Source: CAMQVM01 sp044433365
GTDB taxonomy: Bacteria; Bacteroidota; Bacteroidia; Bacteroidales; Rikenellaceae
Direction: 5' to 3'
Assembly: GCA_044433365.1 (NCBI GenBank)
Contig: JAWXTR010000012.1
Location: 1 to 36,881 of the forward strand
DNA length: 36,881 nt
Shown: positions 15,400-24,590 of the stretch, in pieces
Layout: every line of letters starts with the position of its first letter
How positions within the stretch are numbered: the stretch's first letter is position 1
Program-made: the position numbers and the translations under genes
The notes under the pieces: model-generated
Database searches by the model: none
What the model was told of the DNA's origin: nothing
What the model saw: the letters and a program-made list of their open reading frames with translations, nothing else

Positions 15400-15555
15400 A
15401 TGGCAAAGAAGGTAGTTGCAACGCTTAAAACAGGTACTGGTAAAGACCGTGCTAAGTGTATCAAAATGGTAAAATCTGAAAAAACAGGTGCTTACACATT
15501 TAAAAGCGAAATCGTACACGTTGATACTGTAAAAGATTTCTTCGCAAAAAAATAA
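15400..15555 (+). CDS. DUF4295 family small basic protein
   Basis: A 51-residue protein reading MAKKVVATLKTGTGKDRAKC... and ending DTVKDFFAKK. Small, very basic and directly behind rpmG (23 bases), as in other Bacteroidetes genomes where this family always follows rpmB-rpmG. Its role is unknown; the position and composition suggest a ribosome-associated protein (inference). It is followed by a strong terminator, so it is the last gene of the operon. Confidence 0.93.
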   Translation: MAKKVVATLKTGTGKDRAKCIKMVKSEKTGAYTFKSEIVHVDTVKDFFAKK

Positions 15556-15610
15556 TCTCTTCATTGAGTTATAAATGCGATATTTATTTGTAAATAATTG
15601 TTTATTTACA

Positions 15611-15645
15611 AAAAGAGGTTGTCTTATGGCAACCTCTTTTTTTTT
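15611..15645 (+). terminator. Rho-independent terminator of the rpmB operon
   Basis: AAAAGAGGTTG (15611-15621) pairs perfectly with CAACCTCTTTT (15630-15640) around an 8-nt loop, followed by a T-run to 15645. A second weak AT hairpin (TTTGTAAATAA/TTTATTTACAAA, about 15587-15612) lies just before it. Confidence 0.92.
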
Positions 15646-15660
15646 ATTCATTATTCGTAA

Positions 15661-15888
15661 TTCATGCGAATAAAGGCTTATTATCAAAATCTATTGTAAT
15701 CAATTAAAATTAGTGGCTCGGCTGTAGAGACGTAGCCCTGCTACGTCTGGGTTTGGATTTGGCATGACAAATTCAATTTTTGTTTCTTTGGTTCGGTTAC
15801 AGACGTTGTGCACAACGTCTCTACTGCTGAGGGCGGAAACAGATTTTGTGGCGAAAGAAGGTTTTTCAACCATTTATTGGCATAATTA
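15661..15888. repeat. Family F stretch enclosing two REP-like hairpins
   Basis: Bounded by TTCATGCGAATAAAGG (15661) and CCATTTATTGGCATAATTAA (about 15872-15891), which are the inverted-end words of the 2950-3165 element. Inside are REP copies at 15724-15750 (GTAGAGACGTAG-CCCTG-CTACGTCT) and, inverted, 15797-15824, whose core AGACGTTGTGCACAACGTCT (15801-15820) is a perfect 20-bp palindrome. The same stem family thus appears here with two different tips. No gene in the gap between the DUF4295 and TolC genes. Confidence 0.7.
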
Positions 15889-15893
15889 ATAAT

Positions 15894-17210
15894 TTATAAA
15901 TCTCCCCGACACACAGCTTGATTATAAATAATCAGTGATATGCGATAACCCAAATTAGCACCAATTTTAGAATTGTAGGCAGAAATCCACGAAAGTTGAG
16001 CTGAAAGTAGTTCTACGGTAGAGATAACCCCCTCATCATAAGAAAAATTGCTTAACTCTAACGACTCCGAAGCTATCATAAGGCTCTCTTTGGTGAGTTG
16101 CAGTTGCTCGTAACTTTCAGATAGTGAGCTGTAGCTATCATAAATATCTTTACGTATGTTATCTTGCTGCTCTGCTAAGCTATTTTGAGCCATATTTATT
16201 GCTGCAAGGTCAGCAAATTTACGTTGTCGTTTCATTCCCCAACCAAATATTGGAGCGGTAATTTTTAGGAAAGTCGCACCATCTACCGAAAGAGTATTAT
16301 CCACATTTAAAATTGCAGTACCGTAGTTTCCACTAACGCCAATAGCAATTTTTGGAAGATATTGCGCTCTATTAATTTTTAATAGACTCTCTGATTGTCG
16401 CACACCAAGCAGCGATATATTATACTCATTTCTCTGCTGCATAACAATCGATGGTTCGACAAGAGCTGGAATAATTACACCCTCAGCAACCTCAACAGAG
16501 TCGACAAACTCAACCAATTCATTAGCCTTAGTACCTCGAAGAATATTTAAGTCGGTCAGAGCACGACTATAGTTTTTTTCTGCTTTTGTAAGGCTAAACT
16601 GCGCCTCTTTTTTTCGTGAAAGCATTAGGAGCAGGTCATTTTTAGAAAGTAGACCGTCCCTATATTTTATATCAATCAAATTATATGTTTTTTCGATTAT
16701 TTCTAAATAATCATACGCAACTTCTCTATATTTTTCAGCTGCAACAGCATTCCAATAGAGCGAACGAGCTGCAACCGATACTTTTTCGGTCGTAAGTATC
16801 TCACCATAACGTGCTATATCACTCTGAAAACCTGCTGCCTCGACCGAGCTGCGTATAAGTGAACCTGAATAGATATTTTGTGAGAGATTTAACTCCGCAG
16901 TGGTGCTAAGGCGTTTTATATCAAGACCCTCAATTATATAGCTATCTTTAAAAGCGTAAGCCGCAGTTATTGCAGCATCTAATCGAGGATAGAAATTACG
17001 TCGCAGCTCCTCATACTCATATTGGCTCTTTGCAATCATATTTTGCGACGATTTAAGCGCACTACTATAGTCGAGAACCTGCTCAACATAGCTATCGACT
17101 GTCAAACTTTGCGCAAATAGAGCAGAAACCTGCACTATAAACAGCAATACAAAAACTACTACTGTAGCAAAACAACCAAAAAACCTAAAATAAATCTTAT
17201 CTAAACACAT
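15894..17210 (-). CDS. TolC-like outer membrane efflux factor
   Basis: A 438-residue outer-membrane channel of the OEP/TolC family, third gene of the efflux operon. It has an N-terminal hydrophobic signal segment (about 10-33, ending VSALFAQ), then two coiled OEP repeats: long alanine/serine/leucine/glutamine-rich helices (SSALKSSQNMIAKSQYEYEE, EKYREVAYDYLEIIEKTYNL, and LAAINMAQNSLAEQQDNIRK), and the short NISLLGVRQ and LPKIAIGVSGNYG strands typical of the family. Together with the pump (19 bases upstream) and the adaptor it should form a tripartite envelope-spanning exporter. Substrate unknown. Confidence 0.9.
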   Translation of the reverse strand: MCLDKIYFRFFGCFATVVVFVLLFIVQVSALFAQSLTVDSYVEQVLDYSSALKSSQNMIAKSQYEYEELRRNFYPRLDAAITAAYAFKDSYIIEGLDIKRLSTTAELNLSQNIYSGSLIRSSVEAAGFQSDIARYGEILTTEKVSVAARSLYWNAVAAEKYREVAYDYLEIIEKTYNLIDIKYRDGLLSKNDLLLMLSRKKEAQFSLTKAEKNYSRALTDLNILRGTKANELVEFVDSVEVAEGVIIPALVEPSIVMQQRNEYNISLLGVRQSESLLKINRAQYLPKIAIGVSGNYGTAILNVDNTLSVDGATFLKITAPIFGWGMKRQRKFADLAAINMAQNSLAEQQDNIRKDIYDSYSSLSESYEQLQLTKESLMIASESLELSNFSYDEGVISTVELLSAQLSWISAYNSKIGANLGYRISLIIYNQAVCRGDL

Positions 17211-17229
17211 TAAAATTACGAATTATGAA

Positions 17230-20200
17230 TTACGAATTATAAATTACCCTAAACGCTATAGAATAGGCAACAGGAAGTATCAGCATAGTGAGAAAAGTGG
17301 CTATAAGCAATCCCCCCATAATAGTTGCAGCCATGCCACCAAACATTGCATCAAAAAGTAGTGGAAGCATACCCAAAATCGTCGTTCCCGAAGCCATAAC
17401 AACAGGTATTAATCGAGATTTTGCAGAAGCAATAATGGCATCAAAAGGGGTCAATCCCCTACTCTGCTCCACCTCTATCTGATCGACCAAAACAATTGCA
17501 TTTTTGATATTCATACCTATCAAACCAAGCAATCCTAATATCGAAAAGAAGTTAAAAAGCTTACCAGTTACTAAAAGTCCAAAAACCACACCAATAAAAA
17601 TCAAAGGTATCATTGATAGTATTACAAATGGCTTTTTAAACCCTCTAAAAAGCAACAAAAGAGTGATAAAAATAAGTATAAAGGTGAGTGGTAAATTTTC
17701 AGCTAGTGCCTCATTTGAATCTACTTGACTCTCTCGCTCACCCTTTATATGAAGTTTATATCCAAATGGAATATCTATCTCATTTTCAACTTTACTGTAG
17801 ATGTCGTTAAACGCCGAAACATTATTTGCACCTCTTTTAGGTTCACACTGTGCAAACATTATAGGGGAGTGGTTGTATCTACGTATATTGTAGTAGTTGT
17901 AGTCGAAATCTATTGAAGAGGTGAGAGCACTAAGCGGAAACGAACGACCATTAGCAGCAATTATAGGAATATTTGCCACATCGTTAAGACTAAATGCCGA
18001 GTCGCTCTCACGACTTTGCAACAAAATAGGGATAAAGGTGTCGTCTTTACCAAAACTTCCCACCGCCAAACCATTATTTACAATAGAATAGCTCTGTGCC
18101 ATCATCTGTCGAGAGACTCCGAGCCTTCCACCCTTTTCTACAGAGTAGCGAGGGGTAAGATAGGGCACTTTACTACCCCAACTATCACGTACTTGGTCGA
18201 CTAAATCCGACTCTCTCATTATCTGTTCTACCCTATCGGTAAGAGCGATAAGTGTATCGATATTTTCACCCGAAAAGCCAATCTCGATTGTAGCCTCAGG
18301 AGCAGGCGAGACCTTAAATAACGACGATTTTACAATAATATTTGGATAATTCTCTCTTACATATCGATTAAACCGCTGCTCTACAACAGCAGCCGAGTCT
18401 TTATCGGTAAGCTCCACCAAAAACGAAGCAAAATTTGGCATTGGACCAAATGCCGCACTTGCTAGATAGTAGCGAGGAGCAGAGGAGCCGATTGTCGTCG
18501 AAACTCTTTTAGTAGCTTTCTGCTCTAACACCCACTTTTCGATAGATTCAGTCGATTTGCGAGTTTGGCTAATATCGTAGCCATTAGGGAGAAATATTTC
18601 TGCTCTAAAATACTCTTTATCAAGGTCAGGAAAGAAATTTTGAGGCATTCGACCCATTATGTATAACGATAAGGCAAGAAGCAACACCATAGTGGTCATG
18701 GTTATAAATCTATGTCTTAAAAGCAGTCGTAAAAACTTCTCATACAAGCGATAGAAACCACCACTATATAGCACTTTTCCTTCGTTTATCTCATTTTTTG
18801 CTTTACTAGATTTTTTGAAAAGCAACATAGCAAAAGAGGTGGTTTGAGTAAGTGCCAATAACCAGCTCAGTAGTAGCGACACCCCAATAACAATAAAAAG
18901 CGGTTGTACAATCTCCGCAACAGCAGCTTTTGCAAGATAGAGCGGTAGAAACGAAAAAACAGCTATAAGCGTAGCACCAAGCAGCCCCCACATTGGACTA
19001 GAGGCTCCAGTGACTATAGACTCTCGTAGCGACATACCACGTTTTAAGTTGTTTTGAGCATTATCTGTGACAACTATCGCATTATCTACAAGCATCCCCA
19101 TAGCAATTATAAATCCAGCCAGTGAAGTTCGGTTAAGCCCAACGCCCATAAACTGCATTATCAGCATCGTACCACTAATTGAAAAAAGAAGCGAACTACC
19201 AATCAACAAACTTGAACGAAAACCCATAGCCAATACAAGCACCACCACCACAATCAATATCGACTCTATAAGATTCATAATAAAGCCCATATTTGCCTCA
19301 TCTGCAATCTTATCTTCGGAGTAAAGCGGCACTATATCAAGACCTATTGGCATAATTTTTTCAATTTCTTGAAGCTCTGCTCTAACATTTCGACCAGTTG
19401 CCACAACATCTCTATCACTTGGTGAAGAGACTGCAATACCAACACTTTTTTCACCATCAATATACATTAGTGTCGATGGTGGAGAGATATATTTTAGAGA
19501 TATTTTAGCAATATCGCCCAATCTAATCTGTCCGCTACTATTTGAGATAATAACTTGGTTGCGAATATCGTCCAAATTTTTGTAGGTACCATCGGCAAAG
19601 AATTTAATATCTAGCACTCCAGCTTTTCTATCGCCTGAGGTTATAAGCTGATTTTGCGAGGCTACGATTCTCGATATTTCATCGGGTGTAATATTAATAT
19701 CGGCAAGCTGCGAGAGCGACACCTCAACGCTCACCATCTCTCTTTGCAAACCAAATAGCGCAACCTGCTGTACACCATCTACAGTAGATAGCCTACGCTC
19801 TATCTCTCTCGACCAATATCGAAGAGCCTCATAATCGAACCCTTCACCAGCTTTTAGCCCAAAATAGATGCCGAAAACATCGCCAAAATCGTCGTTTATC
19901 AAGATTGAACACCCTGTAGGAAGTTCTCTTTCTACATCCAATATTTTTCGTCTTAAAATATCCCACATTTGCGGAATTTCGGCAGCCTTGGTGTATGGCT
20001 GCAATTCAATCGAAATTTTTGAGATACCTTGATATGAATCAGAGTTAATTTTATACACATTTGGCATAGTTTGAAGTTTTCGCTCCACCACCCTTGTCAC
20101 TTTCTGTTCAACTTGTGAGATGGATGCACCAGGATAATTTACAAAAATAACAGCCTGTTTAATAACAAAAGGTGCATCCTCTTTTTTGCCGAGCTTTCCA

Positions 20201-20280
20201 AACGACCAGATGCCACCGAAAAACATTACTGCTAAAAAAAAGAATATTACCTTTTTATTGTTTAATGAATAGTTTATCAT
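17230..20280 (-). CDS. RND-family efflux pump, inner-membrane subunit
   Basis: A 1016-residue AcrB-type proton-driven exporter with 12 predicted membrane segments: TM1 near 10-28, a TM2-6 block about 330-480, TM7 about 520-540 and a TM8-12 block about 850-1010, with two large periplasmic loops between. The TM4 proton-relay motif reads GMLVDNAIVVTDN, i.e. the second Asp of AcrB (D408) is Asn here, while TM10 keeps the Lys (NIKNAIVLVDQ). The last five residues (VIYNS) and stop are written by an AT-rich repeat. Adaptor upstream (44 bases), TolC downstream (19 bases). Drug, bile or metabolite export cannot be told apart by sequence. Confidence 0.95.
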   Translation of the reverse strand: MINYSLNNKKVIFFFLAVMFFGGIWSFGKLGKKEDAPFVIKQAVIFVNYPGASISQVEQKVTRVVERKLQTMPNVYKINSDSYQGISKISIELQPYTKAAEIPQMWDILRRKILDVERELPTGCSILINDDFGDVFGIYFGLKAGEGFDYEALRYWSREIERRLSTVDGVQQVALFGLQREMVSVEVSLSQLADINITPDEISRIVASQNQLITSGDRKAGVLDIKFFADGTYKNLDDIRNQVIISNSSGQIRLGDIAKISLKYISPPSTLMYIDGEKSVGIAVSSPSDRDVVATGRNVRAELQEIEKIMPIGLDIVPLYSEDKIADEANMGFIMNLIESILIVVVVLVLAMGFRSSLLIGSSLLFSISGTMLIMQFMGVGLNRTSLAGFIIAMGMLVDNAIVVTDNAQNNLKRGMSLRESIVTGASSPMWGLLGATLIAVFSFLPLYLAKAAVAEIVQPLFIVIGVSLLLSWLLALTQTTSFAMLLFKKSSKAKNEINEGKVLYSGGFYRLYEKFLRLLLRHRFITMTTMVLLLALSLYIMGRMPQNFFPDLDKEYFRAEIFLPNGYDISQTRKSTESIEKWVLEQKATKRVSTTIGSSAPRYYLASAAFGPMPNFASFLVELTDKDSAAVVEQRFNRYVRENYPNIIVKSSLFKVSPAPEATIEIGFSGENIDTLIALTDRVEQIMRESDLVDQVRDSWGSKVPYLTPRYSVEKGGRLGVSRQMMAQSYSIVNNGLAVGSFGKDDTFIPILLQSRESDSAFSLNDVANIPIIAANGRSFPLSALTSSIDFDYNYYNIRRYNHSPIMFAQCEPKRGANNVSAFNDIYSKVENEIDIPFGYKLHIKGERESQVDSNEALAENLPLTFILIFITLLLLFRGFKKPFVILSMIPLIFIGVVFGLLVTGKLFNFFSILGLLGLIGMNIKNAIVLVDQIEVEQSRGLTPFDAIIASAKSRLIPVVMASGTTILGMLPLLFDAMFGGMAATIMGGLLIATFLTMLILPVAYSIAFRVIYNS

Positions 20281-20324
20281 TTTTATCTATTTTGAGGTTG
20301 CTTTTAAAAATTTATTAACAATTC

Positions 20325-21371
20325 CTAATTTAATGGTTTTACACTTTGACCCTCTGATAACTGATATATTCCAGCAGTTACCACCAAATCGCCACTACTA
20401 ATACCCTCTTTTACAACTATCATATTTTCGCCAAAAAGCTCACCTGTTTCAATAGGTTTTAGCTCCACTTTACTATCATCCGAATTGTAAATCCAAACAT
20501 ATTTTTGGTTGCTACCAATCTTTTCATAAATTGCTGATAGAGGAATCGAGCTATATTCGTTTGTTTGAGGATTATCTATTCTAATAATTGCACTACAACT
20601 ATAACCAGCCTTTATATCATATTTTTTTAGTGAAAAATCAACATCATCAATTCCAATTGTCATAGGAAAACCCTCACCGCCAATTGCTACATCTGTAAAG
20701 CGTATTAATTTTGCCGAAAATAGCCTATTTGGATAGTTTTCAAACTCCACAAAATACTTAACCACAGGAGCTTGTAATATTTTTGCATCCAAAGGTGAGA
20801 TGGTAAAAACAACATCTAAAGTATCGGGATTTACCACCTTTACAATCTGCTGATAGGGCTGCACCCACTCAAAATTATCGGCATATTTACGCTCAATGAC
20901 TCCTGAAAAAGGGGCAAATATTTTGGTATTTTCCAACACCTGCATAGCATTTTGATAACTACTACGTCGAGAGATATAGTTTGCGTAAGCAGCTTCATAC
21001 TGCTGCTGCGATATTGCATCTCGCTCTAACAGCCGCTTATAACGCTCCATATCGGCTGTAGATGCCTCAAATTGTGCTTTTGCAGACTCTACTTTAAGTT
21101 TATAGTCGATAGGGTTGATTATGGCTATTATTGCCCCTTTTTTTACTTTACTACCCTCTTCAACATATATTTTTTCGATTTCTCCACCCATCTGAAACGA
21201 CAAAACGCCCTGCTGCGCCGACTCTACCATTGCCGAAAACGTCTTGTCGACATAACTTAGCGACTCAACCTTATATAGCGATACTGGACGCTCGAAAGTC
21301 ACTATTTGAACTGCTCTTTTACACGAGGAAAGTAAGAAAAATAGCATTATTAAAATTGTATAAAATCTCAT
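20325..21371 (-). CDS. RND efflux periplasmic adaptor (HlyD/AcrA-like) lipoprotein
   Basis: A 348-residue membrane-fusion protein, first gene of the operon. The signal peptide ends in lipobox L-S-S-C (MRFYTILIMLFFLLSSC). Domains in order: barrel-sandwich/lipoyl half (VLSFQMGGEIEKIYVEEGSKVKKGAIIAII), helical hairpin (VESAKAQFEASTADMERYKRLLERDAISQQQYEAAYANY), second lipoyl half (IFAPFSGVIERKYAD), beta-barrel domain, and membrane-proximal end (VTAGIYQLSEGQSVKPL). It links the RND pump to the TolC-like factor. A long family B repeat lies upstream, and no regulator gene is adjacent. Confidence 0.93.
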   Translation of the reverse strand: MRFYTILIMLFFLLSSCKRAVQIVTFERPVSLYKVESLSYVDKTFSAMVESAQQGVLSFQMGGEIEKIYVEEGSKVKKGAIIAIINPIDYKLKVESAKAQFEASTADMERYKRLLERDAISQQQYEAAYANYISRRSSYQNAMQVLENTKIFAPFSGVIERKYADNFEWVQPYQQIVKVVNPDTLDVVFTISPLDAKILQAPVVKYFVEFENYPNRLFSAKLIRFTDVAIGGEGFPMTIGIDDVDFSLKKYDIKAGYSCSAIIRIDNPQTNEYSSIPLSAIYEKIGSNQKYVWIYNSDDSKVELKPIETGELFGENMIVVKEGISSGDLVVTAGIYQLSEGQSVKPLN

Positions 21372-21398
21372 ATTTAGATAATTATGAATTATAAATTA

Positions 21399-21569
21399 TA
21401 TAGGGAACTTCTAAAATCTGACTTTCGGAGCTTTTCCGTTTTAAGGCTTCACCTTTGAATTTTGCAAATAAGGGCGGTAGGAGCCACTACAGCCCAAATT
21501 TGCAAAATCCAAATCTAAAGCCTTAAAACAAAAAATCTCTCAAAATCCAGAATTTAGAACTCCCCTATA
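21399..21569 (+). repeat. Family B long hairpin element, copy 1
   Basis: A 171-bp element from TATAGGGAACTTCTAAAATC to GAATTTAGAACTCCCCTATA with imperfect terminal inverted repeats. Pairing continues inward: GTTTTAAGGCTT with AAAGCCTTAAAAC, GAATTTTGCAAAT with ATTTGCAAAATCC, and a GC-rich tip GGGCGGTAG-GAGCCA-CTACAGCCC. The whole unit can fold into one hairpin. The second long copy is at 33388-33568. It lies between the divergent adaptor and lipoprotein genes. Confidence 0.85.
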
Positions 21570-21641
21570 GATGTTTTCAAATTCCGTGCAAAAATATTCA
21601 TCGACAATCTCCGAAAAGTTTTAATATTTAAATAAAATCAT

Positions 21642-21649
21642 TATATTTG
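21642..21649 (+). promoter_or_regulatory. Probable -7 box of the SPWY lipoprotein/OmpP1 pair
   Basis: TATATTTG followed by TACC fits the Bacteroidetes -7 element; no clear TTG at -33. The leader to the ATG at 21764 is about 110 nt and very A/T-rich. The rest of the 392-bp gap is the family B element. Confidence 0.5.
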
Positions 21650-21763
21650 TACCAACTGTTTGCCTTTCAGATAAAAAGAGGGGAAAAGCGTAATATTTAA
21701 TATAAAAATTACGTTTTATATTAAACTTAAAAACTAAAATTAAATTAAATAAAAATAGGTGTT

Positions 21764-22972
21764 ATGAGAAGTGTTGTATTGACGTTAGTCATAGGTTCTC
21801 TTTCGCTACTTACTAGCTGCAATTCGACAGCTAGAGTAAGTAGTTCTTATGACGAGCTTTATGGAGGAAATCCAACGAAAGCTAGAGAGAAAATTGTAGT
21901 TCAAAGAGTAGAAAGTAATCAAAATAGTGGTACTCAAAATTATGTGTATGCCAATTCTTCCACAAAGCAGGCTGAGCCAACACAAGAGTATGCTGTAGCC
22001 GAAATACCAGAGGATTACTATCCAGGAATGTTTTCGGATGCGCTTGGTGTTGAATCTGATAGTAGCTACGATAGTGGTAATGAGCAAAGTAGCAAGAGTG
22101 TGGTATATTCCGACAATTACGACTCTTCCGACTACGACTCGTATAGCTATGTTTTAGAGGAGGACGACGATAAAAATGTAACAGTTGTAAATCTTACTGT
22201 TTCACCATCGTGGTATGGTACTTCATGGTCGTTAGGCTACTCTCCGTCATGGTATTATAGTGGATTTGGTTCGCCATGGTACTCACCTTGGTATGATCCT
22301 TGGTATTCACGCCCATATAGATACTACTCTTCTTGGTACTCTCCATGGTATTACGATCCATGGTATTCTCCTTGGTACGGTGGATATTATGGTGGTTGGT
22401 ATGGCGGTTACTATCCATATTATGGTGGTGGCTACTACTCTAACTACCGCTCAAAGTATAATAACAAAAATAGCGTATATAGAGCAGATTCTCGACGTAG
22501 CTCGGGCGGTGTAGGCAATAGTTTTACAAAAAGTGGTAATAGCTCAAGTGTAAGCAGATTGGGTAGTGTAAGAAATAGCTATTCTAGCGGTACATCTACA
22601 CGAAATAGCTATGCAACAACTACCAGAAGCAGCAGTAATAGCAGTAGCGGTAGCATACGTCGTAGTTCAGTTTTTGATAGCGAGAATGCAGCACAACGAT
22701 TATCTACACGTAGTAGTTCTACCTCTTCTACCAATAACAATAGTTCTTCAACAAAAGAGAATAGAACCACCTACGAAAGAAGCAATTCAAATTCAAATTC
22801 AACTATTTTCAACTCTGGTTCAACTCGTAGTAGCAGTAATAGCTCTTACGGAACAAGCAGCCGTAGTAGCTCTTATGGTGGTAGCAGCTCTTATGGTGGA
22901 TCAACACGCAGTAGCTCTTCAAGTGGAGGCGGTAGCGTGCGTAGCAGTAGTAGTAGTGGCGGTCGTAGATAA
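21764..22972 (+). CDS. Trp/Tyr-rich and Ser-rich low-complexity lipoprotein
   Basis: A 402-residue lipoprotein (lipobox L-T-S-C19) with three zones. Residues 20-145 are acidic and Ser/Tyr-rich. Residues about 150-225 are a tract of SPWY/DPWY repeats passing into GGYYGGWYGGYYPYYGGGYY. Residues about 235-402 are an Arg/Ser/Gly-rich tail (SSSYGGSSSYGGSTRSS), largely coded by AGC/AGT. No enzyme motif is present. Such aromatic repeats occur in surface or outer-membrane-associated proteins of Bacteroidetes; the function is not known. An OmpP1-type porin gene follows after 24 bases, and that short gap itself contains a family B end fragment (GTGGAGTTCTAAATTCTGAA), so the two are likely co-transcribed. 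Confidence 0.85.
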   Translation: MRSVVLTLVIGSLSLLTSCNSTARVSSSYDELYGGNPTKAREKIVVQRVESNQNSGTQNYVYANSSTKQAEPTQEYAVAEIPEDYYPGMFSDALGVESDSSYDSGNEQSSKSVVYSDNYDSSDYDSYSYVLEEDDDKNVTVVNLTVSPSWYGTSWSLGYSPSWYYSGFGSPWYSPWYDPWYSRPYRYYSSWYSPWYYDPWYSPWYGGYYGGWYGGYYPYYGGGYYSNYRSKYNNKNSVYRADSRRSSGGVGNSFTKSGNSSSVSRLGSVRNSYSSGTSTRNSYATTTRSSSNSSSGSIRRSSVFDSENAAQRLSTRSSSTSSTNNNSSSTKENRTTYERSNSNSNSTIFNSGSTRSSSNSSYGTSSRSSSYGGSSSYGGSTRSSSSSGGGSVRSSSSSGGRR

Positions 22973-22996
22973 GTGGAGTTCTAAATTCTGAATATT

Positions 22997-24556
22997 ATGA
23001 AATTAAAAAATATTTTTTCAGCAGCTTTCTTATTGCTAGCTGCATACAGTGCCTCAGCACAAGATCCTATCGATATTTTTGGTATGGCTCAAGGCACCTA
23101 CTCTTTTTCAACAGCACGTAGCACCGCTATGGGAGGTGCTTTTACCTCTCTTGGTGCTGATGGTGCATCGGCAGCAATAAATCCTGCTGGTATCGGTATG
23201 TATAAAGGTAGTGATTGGTCTATAACAGCATCATATTTAGGCACAAATATCGATTCTAAAGCATCTGGTCCGCTAGGTACTTATTCCACTAGCGATAATA
23301 TGGATAAGGGTATTATCAATAATGTATCTATTATTCAAAATGTGTTTTTAAACGATAAAACAACCGTTAGAAGTGCAAATATCGGGTTCGTTTTTAATAA
23401 GAATAATGATTTTAACACAAACCAATACACCTCGGGCAACTACGAGACAACCTCAATGCTCGATATGTTTGCATCGCAGCTTTCGGGTATCTCTCCTAGC
23501 GATATTCTTAGCCCTAGCAGCGACCCTATGGAGCCATATCGCTATATGCCCGTTTCGCTTTGGGGTAGTATGATGGCATATAATACAGGTCTGCTATATG
23601 TTACCGATAATAGTCCATATACCTACGGACTTTCATACGAAGATAGCGGCACGCTGTTTTTAGGCGATGAAACCTATCCAGATTTTACACAACAGACATC
23701 GGGTTATAGTGCCGACTATATAATAACTAGCGGTGTAAATCTGCTCGACAAACTATATGTTGGGGCAACCGTAGCATTTACTGACTACAAATATTCGAGA
23801 TACCAACTTTACAGCGAATATGCAAATTTAGACAACAACGTTGGCGATTTAGATATATTTGACTACCGTCAAAATCTTACCACCTCGGCTAGCGGTATAA
23901 ATATGAAATTGGGTGTAACATACGAACCTATAAGAGGCATAAAAATAGGCGTTGCCTACCATACTCCTACTGCCTACAGCGTAAGAGAAGAGTACTATGC
24001 TCTAATGGATAGCTACTATACAACCTCACCATCATATCTATATGCCGATACTCCTTATAGCCTTGGTGAATATAGAGTACGTACACCGAGCAAATTTCTT
24101 TTTGGGGTGTCGACAACATTAGCAAATACAGCAATTTTAAGTTTTGACTACGACCGCACTAACTACCATAAAATGAAAGTTACAGATGGACTCGGTAGTG
24201 AGGGTGAAAACTCATTAAATAGCGAAATAGCTGATACTTACAAAGCTTCAAACAACTATAGATTTGGTGCTGAAATAAAACTTGGCGGTTATTGCTATCT
24301 TCGTGGTGGTTATGCCTACTATGGCAATCCTCTAAAAAATGAGAGCGACGAGGAAAACAACTGGCAAAATATTAGCGGTGGTTTCGGGTTTAAAGCAGGT
24401 GGATTTTATATGGATGTAACCTATGTTAATATGGTATCTAATAGCTCACCACAATATTTCTACTACGACTCTTATAGCGGTATCCATAGCGAGCAAACTT
24501 TTGCTAACAAAACAAGTCGCAACTCTTTAATGTTTACCCTTGGCGCAAGATTTTAG
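22997..24556 (+). CDS. OmpP1/FadL-type outer membrane beta-barrel protein
   Basis: A 519-residue outer-membrane protein. The signal peptide ends ...AAYSASA (cleavage after A21), giving mature QDPIDIFGMAQ. The N-terminal STARSTAMGGAFTSLGADGASAAINPAGIGMY is the signature of the OmpP1/FadL/TodX group (the hatch with NPA). The rest alternates beta strands rich in Tyr and Gly and ends in a barrel strand with terminal Phe (SLMFTLGARF). Family members import hydrophobic compounds; many Bacteroidetes copies are annotated as hemin receptors without proof. It is paired with the low-complexity lipoprotein upstream. An array of REP-like hairpins follows the stop codon. Confidence 0.88.
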   Translation: MKLKNIFSAAFLLLAAYSASAQDPIDIFGMAQGTYSFSTARSTAMGGAFTSLGADGASAAINPAGIGMYKGSDWSITASYLGTNIDSKASGPLGTYSTSDNMDKGIINNVSIIQNVFLNDKTTVRSANIGFVFNKNNDFNTNQYTSGNYETTSMLDMFASQLSGISPSDILSPSSDPMEPYRYMPVSLWGSMMAYNTGLLYVTDNSPYTYGLSYEDSGTLFLGDETYPDFTQQTSGYSADYIITSGVNLLDKLYVGATVAFTDYKYSRYQLYSEYANLDNNVGDLDIFDYRQNLTTSASGINMKLGVTYEPIRGIKIGVAYHTPTAYSVREEYYALMDSYYTTSPSYLYADTPYSLGEYRVRTPSKFLFGVSTTLANTAILSFDYDRTNYHKMKVTDGLGSEGENSLNSEIADTYKASNNYRFGAEIKLGGYCYLRGGYAYYGNPLKNESDEENNWQNISGGFGFKAGGFYMDVTYVNMVSNSSPQYFYYDSYSGIHSEQTFANKTSRNSLMFTLGARF

Positions 24557-24590
24557 GATAATATTAAGGGAAATTCGCAAAATTCGATTT

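Noticed and set aside
15217..15687. 156-residue minus-strand open frame
   Set aside because: Antisense to rpmG and the DUF4295 gene and runs through their terminator; composition is Phe/Cys-rich noise.
22260..22514. Alternative frames inside the low-complexity lipoprotein (also 22611-22991 and 22194-22418)
   Set aside because: They are by-products of its short-period repeats; only frame 21764-22972 has a signal peptide and lipobox.
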